Below, one piece after another: positions 1 through 10,180 of a DNA stretch of 64,000 nt. The notes beneath the pieces were generated by a model. It saw only the letters and a program-made list of their open reading frames with translations. It was not told where the DNA came from and ran no database searches. The translations under genes and the position numbers were made by a program. The DNA is from a virus: IMG/VR virus record IMGVR_UViG_3300031576_000002, positions 62,001 through 126,000 of that record. One strand, written 5' to 3'. The first letter of the stretch is position 1; each line of letters begins with the position of its first letter.

Positions 1-757
1 AGCTCATCTCAAAAATCTTGATATTCGACTTTGACTGATTAAAGACATGGTCTGCCAAAGGAGCTAGGCCGATGTCAAAATCGCAAAGGGCTAGGGTCGT
101 GTAATAGTCCACCCACTGAACCCAGTGAACCTGGTAGGCGCCTTTGAAGTCGGGAAACTGGAAGAGCTTGATCGCGGCCTCTCCCGAGTCTCGAAGCGTT
201 TCTAGCGCGGGCTGTACTCGCGCAAAATCCATCTTGTGCGTACCGCTGCCTGTCCATCCTACGACAGGCTTGCGGTTGTTGCGAGGTCGCTGGGGAATCT
301 GGTCGGGATCGAACGAGTTGGGTAGTACATAGACATGCTTGTTGTGCTGACCGTACACCTTGGCTAGATGCTCGGTCGATACGAAGATCGCGTCGCACTC
401 TTCCAGGAAGTAGGTAAAGTTCTGCCGAATGTCGGGGTGAGTGAAAAGTTCGTGGCTTGGATTCCACTCCGGCAAACTGAAGAAGTCATCATCCGCTTCG
501 TAGATCACGCGCGTCTTGGCGTTCTTGCGCCCAGTCAGGGCGTTGGCGAAGCTGCGGCCGTCTACCTGCCTTTGGAGGATGATGGCGCGACTTGCTTCGA
601 TGTCCTCGGGCTTCATCTGGTACGTGATCTTGATTCGATACTGGTCGGGATGATGGGTTGCGATTGCGTTAAGGGGGAAGAAAAGCCGGTAGCCGTAGCA
701 AGCTCCAAAATCGGCCTGATACGCCGTGATCCGAATGGGCTTAGCTTTTGTGTTCAT
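1..757 (-). CDS. GT-B type glycosyltransferase, 3' end outside window
   Basis: An open frame starts at the ATG at 757 and is still open after 252 codons at the window edge. Its ATG overlaps the stop of the upstream coiled-coil gene (ATGA). Visible segments fit family 4-like GT-B glycosyltransferases: YEADDD (residues 86-91), LPNSFD (145-150), VGWTGSG (166-172), then DFDIGLAPL (226-234) followed by FNQSKSNIKIFE (239-250), the usual nucleotide-sugar-binding C-terminal region. It would transfer a sugar from an activated donor; the acceptor cannot be read. Its place directly after fibre/baseplate genes suggests a virion protein or a host-surface glycan as substrate (inference). Confidence 0.85.
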   Translation of the reverse strand, partial: MNTKAKPIRITAYQADFGACYGYRLFFPLNAIATHHPDQYRIKITYQMKPEDIEASRAIILQRQVDGRSFANALTGRKNAKTRVIYEADDDFFSLPEWNPSHELFTHPDIRQNFTYFLEECDAIFVSTEHLAKVYGQHNKHVYVLPNSFDPDQIPQRPRNNRKPVVGWTGSGTHKMDFARVQPALETLRDSGEAAIKLFQFPDFKGAYQVHWVQWVDYYTTLALCDFDIGLAPLADHVFNQSKSNIKIFEMS

Positions 758-1143
758 GTAGGCCCAGGCTTTCCGACTAGCAGGGGGATCGGCTCTTCGG
801 GAAGGATGGGCAGCTCTTCCGGGAATAGAATGGGTGTAAGAACACGAATCTGTTCGACAGTTGTGATGACTTTTTTGCTAAAAAGAATGTCAACAAGAGT
901 ACGGAACGCCCCTAGCAGACCAGCATCAGCATCTTCGAGGGCAGAGATTCGCCCTTCATGGTCAAGTAGAGTAGGATCGACGTAGGTCGATCGCCACTCT
1001 TCTAGTATAGCGACCCGTGTCTGAAGGTCAGCGACATCGGCTTGGAGTGCAGTAATCGCGTTCTCGGCCGTAGTCATGCGATCTCCAAGATCGTTGATCT
1101 GATCTTGAAGATCGTCGCAAGTAGTCTGGTCGCAAGCAGCCAT
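754..1143 (-). CDS. Small coiled-coil virion protein (fibre- or whisker-like)
   Basis: 129 residues. Residues ~10-75 form a continuous heptad-like coiled coil (LQDQINDLGDRMTTAENAIT onward), followed by a proline-rich C-terminus (FPEELPILPEEPIPLL). This is the pattern of short trimeric fibre or chaperone-like baseplate proteins. It lies between a 697-residue structural protein and the glycosyltransferase, whose start overlaps its stop. No named family recognised. Confidence 0.6.
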   Translation of the reverse strand: MAACDQTTCDDLQDQINDLGDRMTTAENAITALQADVADLQTRVAILEEWRSTYVDPTLLDHEGRISALEDADAGLLGAFRTLVDILFSKKVITTVEQIRVLTPILFPEELPILPEEPIPLLVGKPGPT

Positions 1144-1149
1144 AGACTT

Positions 1150-3243
1150 TTACTTCAGCAGGTTGAGCACTTCCTGTAGCATGTCCGCCGTCTCCATCGG
1201 AGACCGCTCTTCGTCGCAGCTTTGCGCCAGTTCGTTCAAGCGCTGCTCTGTCTTGGACTTGTCCCGGTGGAACTCCCGGGGGTAGACAAAGATGAGAACG
1301 GATTCTCCAGGAGAAGGAACCTGAGTTTGTGTCACTGTATACTCCCCAAAAACTTCCCCAAACGGGCCAAAACTTATAATAATTGGTATTGTAGCTACTA
1401 TCGTAGTTCCTGATTCTGTGTTTGTGAGGAACGTAGATAGCGGACGATCTGCAACAGTTGGGTCGCCAGGAGCCGTTCCCGCCATGAACTTGTTCTGGCT
1501 GATGGTAAAGCCGTTCAAACTCTCCGATTCAATGACAAAAAAGTAGTAAAGGTGGTGGGTATCAATGAAAAATGGAAGGCGCTGCGATCTCATGAACTCT
1601 ACTACATTTGAGACCGGATGCCCGATCGAGCCTCCCCCGTTAATTATAATCTCGTTAGAGAGGTGCGCGAGAAGTTCATCGGGTAGCAGAACCTCGGGAT
1701 TCGTCCTCAAGTCGATCGGTGTCACAGCCTGGTATGGATAGGTCTTGCTGTCTGGTGCTTCCGGATCTCGGGTAAAAGGCCGCAAGACCCGAAGCTCTTG
1801 CAGGTACAGAAGCAGTTCTCGATTAGGCACAAGAAGAAGCCAGACTGGAAAATCTTCTTCTAGTACCTCATTCTGAATACGCGGAATATCAGTCAGAGGC
1901 ACGGCTTCTGGAAAGCGCCGCTCAAAGATCGCGGTACGCTCTTTCCTGCCGTCAGGAATTGGCTTTTCAGGGTCATACCACAAATAGCGCCCCTGTTGAT
2001 CGACATTGAGAATGAGAGTCGTCTTTCTTGTTACGGGGTCGAACAGGCTGCCCTTGGTACCAATTCCGAAAGGGTCGAGTAAGTCGAAGGTTGGTACATT
2101 GAACAGATCTACATTGGGATTCGTCAGAGTGCCCTCTTCTAGCGCAGGTAGTACATAGCGATCGTCGCCCAGAATCGTCCGTCCGTCAAAGGTTTTCCGA
2201 AACGCACTCTTGATGACGATTTCTTCATCTAAGGTTACGAGATCCGTCGGGAAAAAGGATGCGTCCACTTCTACTGTCAGTGAGACCTCTTTAACGGATG
2301 TCTCTCCATTTGCAGGATTGACAACGTCACGGACATTCAAGAGCACGAAAGTACAAGTTCCAAGATCGGGGCTCTTGACTTCTACGGGAAGCCCAAATTC
2401 CACCGCTTCAGGTGGCTTCCACGCCAGAAAAAAAACGCTAGTACCGTGGCTGACAACGCGCGTCCAGCGGATCATTCCATTCCTGCCCTCTTGGTCGGAG
2501 GAATTCGTATTGTTCGAGGCTTCGACTACTTTGACGATTCCAGCAATGTTCTCGGTAACTTTGCGCGCCGATACGCTGTTGTTAATGGGAAACGCGCCAA
2601 CGACGTAGCCTTCATTCGTTGGCTTGGATACAGTAACTTCGACGCTTGGTACGACAACAACCAGTGCATCGGTAGCATCTACTCCAAGGCGTTCCAGGTT
2701 GACATCTTGCCCGAGAACGATAGTGGTCCGCTCCACGACAAGAACAGAGAGCGGCTTTGGTGGATTATCCTCAATCGCGGTCGGATCCTTTACCTCGATC
2801 ACAAGGAGATCGCGCGCAGTTGGAGCCTGCGGTGTTACGGGATGGAACGGATTGACTTCTGCTGGCGCAGATTCTTGTTTGACGAGTGCTGCATCGAGGA
2901 TGACAACATCCTTCTCGACTCCCTTCTCTTTGTACTTGGCGGTGTGATTGGCGAGAGGGCTGATGAAGGGTGTTACTGGCGGAGTAATAGATGAATCGCT
3001 AATCTCAGTCAGCACAGATTGCGATACGACCCGTAGGACTCGCGGCGACTTCTCGCTGACGATGTTGGAGAAGACTTCGACCAGGCTGACCTCTGCCGGA
3101 TCGTAGCGCTCCCGAGAGAGGATCTCGGTATCGGTCGGGATCAGCGCGCCGGGCAGAAGCTCGGCAAGACGAAACGCTTTGGTAGCAAGGACACGAGCTG
3201 TTGCCAGCTCGTAGAAAACTCGAACTCTCGGAAGAATCGCCAC
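1150..3243 (-). CDS. Large beta-rich tail/baseplate structural protein, unknown family
   Basis: 697 residues, rich in beta-branched residues and proline, no signal peptide, no enzymatic motif seen. It starts 26 bases after the 1408-residue protein and ends with a helical segment (ETADMLQEVLNLLK). Position at the end of the baseplate/fibre module argues for a peripheral baseplate or fibre-network role (inference). I do not recognise its family. Confidence 0.65.
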   Translation of the reverse strand: MAILPRVRVFYELATARVLATKAFRLAELLPGALIPTDTEILSRERYDPAEVSLVEVFSNIVSEKSPRVLRVVSQSVLTEISDSSITPPVTPFISPLANHTAKYKEKGVEKDVVILDAALVKQESAPAEVNPFHPVTPQAPTARDLLVIEVKDPTAIEDNPPKPLSVLVVERTTIVLGQDVNLERLGVDATDALVVVVPSVEVTVSKPTNEGYVVGAFPINNSVSARKVTENIAGIVKVVEASNNTNSSDQEGRNGMIRWTRVVSHGTSVFFLAWKPPEAVEFGLPVEVKSPDLGTCTFVLLNVRDVVNPANGETSVKEVSLTVEVDASFFPTDLVTLDEEIVIKSAFRKTFDGRTILGDDRYVLPALEEGTLTNPNVDLFNVPTFDLLDPFGIGTKGSLFDPVTRKTTLILNVDQQGRYLWYDPEKPIPDGRKERTAIFERRFPEAVPLTDIPRIQNEVLEEDFPVWLLLVPNRELLLYLQELRVLRPFTRDPEAPDSKTYPYQAVTPIDLRTNPEVLLPDELLAHLSNEIIINGGGSIGHPVSNVVEFMRSQRLPFFIDTHHLYYFFVIESESLNGFTISQNKFMAGTAPGDPTVADRPLSTFLTNTESGTTIVATIPIIISFGPFGEVFGEYTVTQTQVPSPGESVLIFVYPREFHRDKSKTEQRLNELAQSCDEERSPMETADMLQEVLNLLK

Positions 3244-3269
3244 TTAAGTCTTAGCCCGAAGGGCTTAGA

Positions 3270-6200
3270 TTATGGCTTCTTTACGCGGATAAGTCCAGTG
3301 TTGATCTGGCCGTCGCTGTTAAGGCTGGCGTCCGTAATTGTAACACTTTGAACTCCCGCTCCACTAGGCGCGGTAACTCGTAGTTTCAGAATTCTACTTG
3401 TCGTAGGAGCTTCGCTGTTATGAGGGGTCCCCCCAAAAGGAATTACTACAAATTTTGTAACAACATTGGCTGCACTAACTCCCCTAACTTTTGCTCGAAA
3501 GCTGGGATCGCCTGAAGCACCGACAGACAACGGAATGTTATTCAAGCGAAGTTGAAAAATTGCTTCATCGTTGGTATCCGAAATTACGATCGCTTGAAAT
3601 GCTACAGAGCCGCTAATCTGACTCCTGTCATTTGGCTGCGTCCAAGACACAAGATCCATTGTATAAACACTGCCATTTGTTAGTATTCCACCGTCCCAGT
3701 TCTTAGTAGAGCCTATGCTATCAAACCCGCCCGCATCTCCAGTCTCCAGCTCAACCAGAGCCGTCTGATCCCCGAGGTCCGTAACCTCGAAATCGTCACT
3801 CTTGAAGCGTAGCCGCGCCGTCGGTTTTACGACGGATACGCCTGTTGTCGCATCACCCTCTTGGGTATCCAACAGGGGTCCGACAGTTCCGAGCGCTTCA
3901 ATGTTAGCCGCCGTTCTCGGATTCGGACCCGCCTGCACTCGGAAGAAGATGAAGTGCGAATCACCATCCGACAGCCCCAGCCCGGAAGCAGCAGGCAACA
4001 GGCTGGTGGAAATCGAGCTGAACCCCACCATGAAGACGCCGTCTTTGGACTCATCGTCGAGCCACCAGAACGGAGGCTGCGAGTCCACTGTAGAGGTGTG
4101 ATGGCAGTTCCACCACCAGCCTCCTGCGGCATCCGGATCCGTCGAGAACGGGAACGCGGGGTCGATACCGCTGCGCTGGAATACGCCCCGCACCTGCGCA
4201 TCATCGAGGTAACGGCGATCGACGATGGTAGAGACAACGCCCGGGAACGAGCGCCGATCCTCCGCGTACTCAAGTGTGGTACTCGCCACCTGGACGTAAC
4301 AAATCGCCAAAAGCGCCAGCCGCCTTCCGCTGAGCGTTTGACGAACGTCCGCTGAGCTAAGAACGACCTCGCCAGATTCGTTGACGTAGAGATAGCGGCG
4401 CCGGTTGCTCGAAGAGTTGACAACTGTATTGGTCGCAGTCCCTGCCTCGATCGTGTAGCGATTGCCGCCCACGTCCACGACACCGCCCGTCCAGGAAATG
4501 TCCGAGCCGGTAAAGCTGAGATCAAGGCCCCGGATCACCCCGTCCGAGCGGGTCTCGGAATGGTACTCGTCGTGAATCCGCTTCGAGAAGTCGAGCGCGT
4601 CGGATCCAAGCGACCGCCGACCCACGGTTCCGAACCGGCGCTTGTCGATGATGCGGATGATCTCGCTCGAACCGTCGTAAGAGATTCGGGCAAGCTCCAG
4701 GCTCTCGTTTAGGTCGAGGGGCGCCAGAACCGTGAACGTAGCCGTCGCATCTGCCGTAGGAGCGACAATAGTGCCGATTCGAGTAATCTCGATCCAGTTG
4801 ACTCCGTCACCGGCGTACAGGCGCCAAGTCTCCCCATCTTGCGTCGGATCCGTTACTACAGGATCGCCGACTCCATCAAATGTCACAAAAAAGGTGTGGA
4901 ATCCGGTGGTCGGGAAATTGACCACAATGTCAAGAGTTGGGGAACCCGCAGGCCAATCGTTTGAAATGGTCGAGATCACATAGCCAGGAATCAGCTTGTT
5001 CTGTGCATCCTGGTCCTCTCGGACTCGAACGTGGTTTTTGAGCCGAGCAAACTCGTCCACGTAGAGTTGATGAACTGACGCAACAGACTCCGGCCCGGTG
5101 CCGTCATCGTTCGTATCATTCGCGTAATCAAAGTCGGGCGGATCGTTCTCGGGGTCCGAGTTATCCACGACCTCGGTATGCTCACGGCCGTCCACGTAGA
5201 AGAACGTGGTCGCCGCATCCGGCTGCTGAACTGTTACCAAAGAGTTGGGACTTGCTAGCTCGACCAGCAGCGCATTCGGATCCGTGTCGAGAACGGAATC
5301 GTGCTCGTGATGAGTCGAGATGCCGTTGTCGAGCAGCCGGTTCCGGTCATCCTTGACTCGGTGAGCCAGCGTGGGAGAAGTTCCCCGAGTCTCGGTAACA
5401 TCCAGCTCCAGCGCTGCCACACGCCGGTCATTGTCCGCGGTAGCGAATCGGCGCAGGTCGAAGTCCGAGGGAAAGCTGCAATCCGTCTGATCCCACAGGA
5501 CCATGCAGAGCGGTAAAGTGTTTTCGATGTTGACGACATTGGCGTCGAGTAGAACCGTGACCGTCATGTTGACGGTCGTACCCGTCGTAATCAGTTCGGT
5601 CAGGTCGAGGCCAATTCGCAGGATGTCGCCATTAGCCGACACCAGGCGCATGTCTGCCTTGGCTTCTTGCGCTACACCAAACCCGTTCTCTCCCGCCGAG
5701 TCATCTCCGGGGGCTCGCCAACGGAACGTCTGATCGGCGGGGTTGTATCTCAGCGTGCCGGGAACCGTGCCATCGTTCGGCGCCAGCGTGTTGTAGATGT
5801 CCAGAATCCGCAGGTGAGGCGCAGTCGGAAGCGTCTCCTCCGTCACGACTCCGGTCAGGAGCGGCAACGCAGCCGCCCGGATCGCGGTCAGGATGCCGTC
5901 CGCGTCCACGTAGACCAGGTAGTAGCCGGTCGGGTTGAGGGCGTTGAAGACGACCTGGGGAGGATCGGGCAGAAGGTCATTGAAGCTGACGCCTTGGATC
6001 AGGTAGACGTCCGCCGCCGAAAGTGGCGGCTGGGCCTGAATCGCGTCATCCCCGCCCGCAGTGGTCACTTCACTGCACTCTAGGAAGTCGGATGCAGCGT
6101 CCACCGAAATTCCGTTGATATGGAAGCGATTTTGGTGCGTCTCGAAGGGGTTGTCCCCCGTCGATTCGGCGATGTCCCCGAACGACGTCCCGTGCGGGTT

Positions 6201-7496
6201 CCGGGGCGTAGGCGTGCCCGAGCCCACGTAACTGCGGTGGAGGATGTCGTCAGCGGTTTGAACCGCTACCAGCAGGTCGTAGAGGCCCCTGACGTCAATC
6301 TCATCCGTGAACACGGTCAGTCCCGTGTCCGGATTGAGTCCGATCGGAAGCTGAGTCTCCGAGACGAAGACCGAAGCGAACAGGGCGGTCGCCGCCGAGC
6401 GGAGGATGAACGGTCCCCCTCCTGAAACGTCCAGTCCCGTGCCTGCTGTGTCGCCCGGCGCTGCCCAGCTCATCAGCTTCGTCGCCGAGTCGTAGGTCAG
6501 AGTGCCCGTGCCCGTCGAGGTATTGGTCGAGAGACGCCGGATCACAGCTCCGGTCACTACAACGGGCTGGCTGGCCTGGGGAAAAGTCAGAGCCAGTCGG
6601 GTAACGACGCTGATCGCCTCTCGCGTGTCGATCAGCGGCAGAGAGGCTTTGACCACGTCTACGACAATCGTGAATGTAGAAGTAGCGGACTGAATCGCAA
6701 TGACCCCGTTCGGGTCAGGTACGGCAACTCCCGCGCCCTCTCCAGAATCGGAAGGCGCCTGCCAGGACAGCGAAGCGCTCCCCTCGCTGATGCGCAAGCG
6801 GAGAAATCCTGTTCCGGGCGGCGTGTTCGAGGATACGTTGACGATACGAACGCCAGTGAGCGTCACCGGCTGCGTAACGCCTGGATCGACGCCCTGGATG
6901 TCTGCCTGCGTCAGCGGGATCGACGGACCCTTGGTCGTTACAATCGCCAGCAAGATGCGAAACTGGCGGGACGGAAACGGATCCGTAGTCGGAAACGGAG
7001 CCCCGGGAACGTCGATCGCATCGCTGCTGGTCAGTGCCTCGAACTCTGCTTCTTCCAGAACCTCGATCTCGAAAGAGCCCGTGACAATGGTGTTGTGCTG
7101 GACAGGCAAGAAACGCTCAACCAGCGGGTGCTGGGAGCGCTCGGTGTAGCGCAACATGACATAGTTGCGAGCGTTCAGGGTATAGTCGCCCTCACCTCGA
7201 ACCGCAACTGGAAAGACCTCCGCCGTCAGGGCGAGAGAGGTAGAAACATCGAGGCGGAGACCTACGATGTTCTCATTCAGCCTGACCCGTTCCCCGTTCG
7301 GGGTGTAGCCCTGCCCTGGACTGATGTCGATTCGAGTGGCATCCAGTGCGTTGACGGTGACGCGCAAGCCCCTCCGCACGCCTCGGGTATTGCCATCCTT
7401 AAATCGCTCCAAGGTCTCCTCGACCTGAGCGGATTCAGAATTTGTAAATACCTGCTCGTCCGGATGGATGTCGTTAAAGAAAAGAGACCTTCGCAT
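3270..7496 (-). CDS. Giant tail/baseplate protein with WQAPGD repeat domains
   Basis: 1408 residues, the largest gene here. The N-terminal ~180 residues are a distinct domain (GQGYTPNGERVRLNENIVGL) of the kind that opens large phage structural proteins. Three repeat domains of about 60 residues are centred on SWQAPSD (W245), SWAAPGD (W344) and RWRAPGD (W593), matching four copies in the neighbouring 889-residue protein. The middle carries a His-rich stretch (STHHEHDSV) and the C-terminal ~250 residues look like a beta-sandwich receptor-binding or assembly domain. Probable baseplate-attached fibre; the family is not recognised. Confidence 0.75.
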   Translation of the reverse strand: MRRSLFFNDIHPDEQVFTNSESAQVEETLERFKDGNTRGVRRGLRVTVNALDATRIDISPGQGYTPNGERVRLNENIVGLRLDVSTSLALTAEVFPVAVRGEGDYTLNARNYVMLRYTERSQHPLVERFLPVQHNTIVTGSFEIEVLEEAEFEALTSSDAIDVPGAPFPTTDPFPSRQFRILLAIVTTKGPSIPLTQADIQGVDPGVTQPVTLTGVRIVNVSSNTPPGTGFLRLRISEGSASLSWQAPSDSGEGAGVAVPDPNGVIAIQSATSTFTIVVDVVKASLPLIDTREAISVVTRLALTFPQASQPVVVTGAVIRRLSTNTSTGTGTLTYDSATKLMSWAAPGDTAGTGLDVSGGGPFILRSAATALFASVFVSETQLPIGLNPDTGLTVFTDEIDVRGLYDLLVAVQTADDILHRSYVGSGTPTPRNPHGTSFGDIAESTGDNPFETHQNRFHINGISVDAASDFLECSEVTTAGGDDAIQAQPPLSAADVYLIQGVSFNDLLPDPPQVVFNALNPTGYYLVYVDADGILTAIRAAALPLLTGVVTEETLPTAPHLRILDIYNTLAPNDGTVPGTLRYNPADQTFRWRAPGDDSAGENGFGVAQEAKADMRLVSANGDILRIGLDLTELITTGTTVNMTVTVLLDANVVNIENTLPLCMVLWDQTDCSFPSDFDLRRFATADNDRRVAALELDVTETRGTSPTLAHRVKDDRNRLLDNGISTHHEHDSVLDTDPNALLVELASPNSLVTVQQPDAATTFFYVDGREHTEVVDNSDPENDPPDFDYANDTNDDGTGPESVASVHQLYVDEFARLKNHVRVREDQDAQNKLIPGYVISTISNDWPAGSPTLDIVVNFPTTGFHTFFVTFDGVGDPVVTDPTQDGETWRLYAGDGVNWIEITRIGTIVAPTADATATFTVLAPLDLNESLELARISYDGSSEIIRIIDKRRFGTVGRRSLGSDALDFSKRIHDEYHSETRSDGVIRGLDLSFTGSDISWTGGVVDVGGNRYTIEAGTATNTVVNSSSNRRRYLYVNESGEVVLSSADVRQTLSGRRLALLAICYVQVASTTLEYAEDRRSFPGVVSTIVDRRYLDDAQVRGVFQRSGIDPAFPFSTDPDAAGGWWWNCHHTSTVDSQPPFWWLDDESKDGVFMVGFSSISTSLLPAASGLGLSDGDSHFIFFRVQAGPNPRTAANIEALGTVGPLLDTQEGDATTGVSVVKPTARLRFKSDDFEVTDLGDQTALVELETGDAGGFDSIGSTKNWDGGILTNGSVYTMDLVSWTQPNDRSQISGSVAFQAIVISDTNDEAIFQLRLNNIPLSVGASGDPSFRAKVRGVSAANVVTKFVVIPFGGTPHNSEAPTTSRILKLRVTAPSGAGVQSVTITDASLNSDGQINTGLIRVKKP

Positions 7497-7510
7497 GAAT
7501 TGGCCCTCCG

Positions 7511-10180
7511 TCAGGGAGGTAGGAACGCCTCGAAGCCAGGTACGAGAAAGCCTTCCGGGATGTTACGCGGAGATGAAACCGTGGTCAAGAAGCCGTCCAC
7601 CCCTCCCAGCACCATGCCCATGTCGGTGATGAGATTGCACTCTGCGTCGAAGCCTAGCGTGACCCAACGGTAGAAGTCGTCGAAGATGAGACAACGCGGC
7701 GGAATTGGCTGCACGGACCTGCGCAGCGCGATTCCCAGAAACTCGTAATCCGCAGGAGTTGGATTTGATTCGTGATCGGGGCGATCCTCAATAGTGATTC
7801 GGAACTGGATGTAAGGATTGGTCAGCGTGAGGCGGTCGTACGGCGCGATTTCGGTAAAGTCCTCGCCAAGCGGGTCGTAGGAAGGATCGTCTTCGTCCGG
7901 TGAGTTTCCAAGGCGGTATGCAAATTGTCGCCCGACATTCTCACTGTAGATCCGGTCAAGCAGACTGCACTCAACGGCGGTTGCACTCAAGCCCGCCAAA
8001 AGAACAGGAACGGTTCTCAGCTCGGCCGTCCGAACTCGAAGCCTTTCGAGTACAGTCGCGGTCGGAAGCTGGTTGGCGAGTACGCGCACACGGAGACGGT
8101 AGAGCGAATTTCCAGAAGTAATCTGGAAGTCACCCCCATCTGTAATCAAAACCGGCGCCGTTATAGTGACAAGAGACGACGTGGCTAGGGTAGGGACAAA
8201 GTCCAAATCTACTTCAATTGTCAAGCGAGCGCCCGAATTGGCAGTAACTATATGCGCTCCCGATTCTTCGATGTCCGTCTCGGCTCCAGGAGGAGTTTCT
8301 CCAGGCGCCAGCCAGGAGAGCTTCGCCGGGTTTCCACCTGATGCGGGAGTGTAGCTCAACGTACCGTCGCCAGGACGGGTGTTCGCGGAGGCTGCAACCA
8401 CCAACATGCCCGCGTGAGGATTGGTCACTGTAAGTCCGTCCGTGAGCGGAAGGATCCCACCAGGCAGGGAAGCCGTAAAGATGAATATGAGAAGCTCGCG
8501 CGTCACCGTGGAGGAGCGCAGGCGTAGCTGTCCTCCAGGCGTCGCAGGAATAGCCAGTGGGGTTCCAGGGCTCACATCTCCTGGAGCCTGCCACGTCATT
8601 GTCTGTGCGACCGGATCGTAGGTCAGCAGTCCCACACCGTTCGGCGTGTCCTCCAGTACGCTAACAACGGTCACACCCGTAATCAGAAATGGCGCCGAAA
8701 CCGTAGGTGCCTCTATGGTAATTTGCGCTCCACTCCCCAACGGATCGAGGCCGAAAGGCGCGGAAGGATCGGGAGCCTGCCACAGCAGCGTTCCGCTCGG
8801 TTCATCAAAATTGAGAACTCCGACTCCGCTCAGCGTATCTGCCGAGATTTCTGTGATGAGCAGGCCGGTCAATTCTTCTGGGCTGCTGACGAGATTGTCT
8901 TGTACCCTCCAGTGGAAGGTTGGCCCTAGCTCAAAGTTCTCTGCAAAAGCATTTTCATAGTCGTGGAAGCGCTCCTTGATAACGATGAAGGGTCCGCACA
9001 AATCAGGGACCGAGGTCGTATCCACTCCAGTTGCGTAGAGCGAGAATGCGGAACCCTCTGCGGGAAAGGCAGAGCTGTACGCACGAACTTGCAGATCCCC
9101 AAAGACCGGAATCTGTGGGGGAAACGCCGACGCAAATAGAACCGTTTCCGGTGTACACCAGATCGGCCCCAGCGTGTCCTCGACGTTGAGAAGCCCTGGC
9201 TCCTCCAGCGGGTACTGCGCGATTCCGACAGGAGGATGGTCCGCTGTCCGCTTCAACAGCTCGATCATTTCATCTCGGGTAACCTCCGAGATGCGGCTAA
9301 CGCCTAGCGTTTCCGCTACCAGTCCGTGCGTCAGGCTGTAAGCGCTTGGAAGCCACGCCTGCTCATCACAGCAGATGTCTGGCATCGGCAAAATATGCAC
9401 GGAGAAAGATGCCGCCGACGCCGATGCAGAAGCGCTGAACGCGGTCGTGTCCACGCTGGCGTAGACGTTGTAGAGCTTGCTGTAGGACCTCACAAAGTAC
9501 CGGCCACTGAGAAGCACTTCGACGGGATCTCCCGCAACGGGATCTCCAGGTGCTTGCCAGGACAGTTGGACAGGAGGGCCAGGATCGACCGTCAGCGTTC
9601 CGATTCCGGGAAGAGTTTCGCCCGACGCACTTGTAAGCTGGACGCCGCTTTGTGGAATGGCGGGGACCAGGATCGAGGCTCCCGTGAGCCGCGACACGCC
9701 CATGATCCAGTACCCGGGAAACTGATCCGTGCGCGTCACGAACGCGGGAACGCCGGTATAGGCGCCGAGGATCCGGTGGTAGGACTTGAGGGCACCGCCT
9801 TCTACGTTGGCGAGGAAAACGTCTTGGAGCCGGTTTCGGTAGGCTTCGAGCGAAAGATCAATGGCTCGCACGCCCAGCATGTCGGCGAAACGTCGCAGCT
9901 CCTTGGAACGCTTCAAGTACCACTGCCGGCGGATGTCGCTGACGCCGACTTCGGCCTGCGCGAAAAGGCGACTCTGAAAGGCTTGGACTACCGCGGCGAC
10001 ACGAGTAACTTCCGGGCTGACTTCCCAGAACTCCGGATCCATGATCTCTTCGAGATAGAGAGGATCGGCAGTTCCAGCGGAAGGCGCTCCCCTCTCGTCA
10101 AAGCGTAGCTCTGTCTCTGTCGTAACGCGACTCTCGATCGCGCCGACGTCAGGGCGGCTCTTGTCAAACCCGTGAGCCAT
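7511..10180 (-). CDS. Tail/baseplate protein with gpI-like N-terminus and WQAPGD repeats
   Basis: 889 residues. The first ~150 residues are helical, with a region (RRFADMLGVRAIDLSLEAYR, 97-116, then a Gly-Gly-Ala turn) reminiscent of P2 gpI-type tail proteins, and the gene sits two genes after baseplate J as gpI often does (tentative). The rest holds four beta domains with the shared core at W208, W467, W530 and W623 (SWQAPGD, LWQAPDP, TWQAPGD, SWLAPGE). Its ATG overlaps the stop of the beta-helix gene by one base (TGATG). Likely links baseplate to fibres. Confidence 0.7.
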   Translation of the reverse strand: MAHGFDKSRPDVGAIESRVTTETELRFDERGAPSAGTADPLYLEEIMDPEFWEVSPEVTRVAAVVQAFQSRLFAQAEVGVSDIRRQWYLKRSKELRRFADMLGVRAIDLSLEAYRNRLQDVFLANVEGGALKSYHRILGAYTGVPAFVTRTDQFPGYWIMGVSRLTGASILVPAIPQSGVQLTSASGETLPGIGTLTVDPGPPVQLSWQAPGDPVAGDPVEVLLSGRYFVRSYSKLYNVYASVDTTAFSASASASAASFSVHILPMPDICCDEQAWLPSAYSLTHGLVAETLGVSRISEVTRDEMIELLKRTADHPPVGIAQYPLEEPGLLNVEDTLGPIWCTPETVLFASAFPPQIPVFGDLQVRAYSSAFPAEGSAFSLYATGVDTTSVPDLCGPFIVIKERFHDYENAFAENFELGPTFHWRVQDNLVSSPEELTGLLITEISADTLSGVGVLNFDEPSGTLLWQAPDPSAPFGLDPLGSGAQITIEAPTVSAPFLITGVTVVSVLEDTPNGVGLLTYDPVAQTMTWQAPGDVSPGTPLAIPATPGGQLRLRSSTVTRELLIFIFTASLPGGILPLTDGLTVTNPHAGMLVVAASANTRPGDGTLSYTPASGGNPAKLSWLAPGETPPGAETDIEESGAHIVTANSGARLTIEVDLDFVPTLATSSLVTITAPVLITDGGDFQITSGNSLYRLRVRVLANQLPTATVLERLRVRTAELRTVPVLLAGLSATAVECSLLDRIYSENVGRQFAYRLGNSPDEDDPSYDPLGEDFTEIAPYDRLTLTNPYIQFRITIEDRPDHESNPTPADYEFLGIALRRSVQPIPPRCLIFDDFYRWVTLGFDAECNLITDMGMVLGGVDGFLTTVSSPRNIPEGFLVPGFEAFLPP

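Noticed and set aside
9326-10108. Plus-strand frame of 260 codons
   Set aside because: Antisense of the gpI-like protein; Arg-rich, no features.
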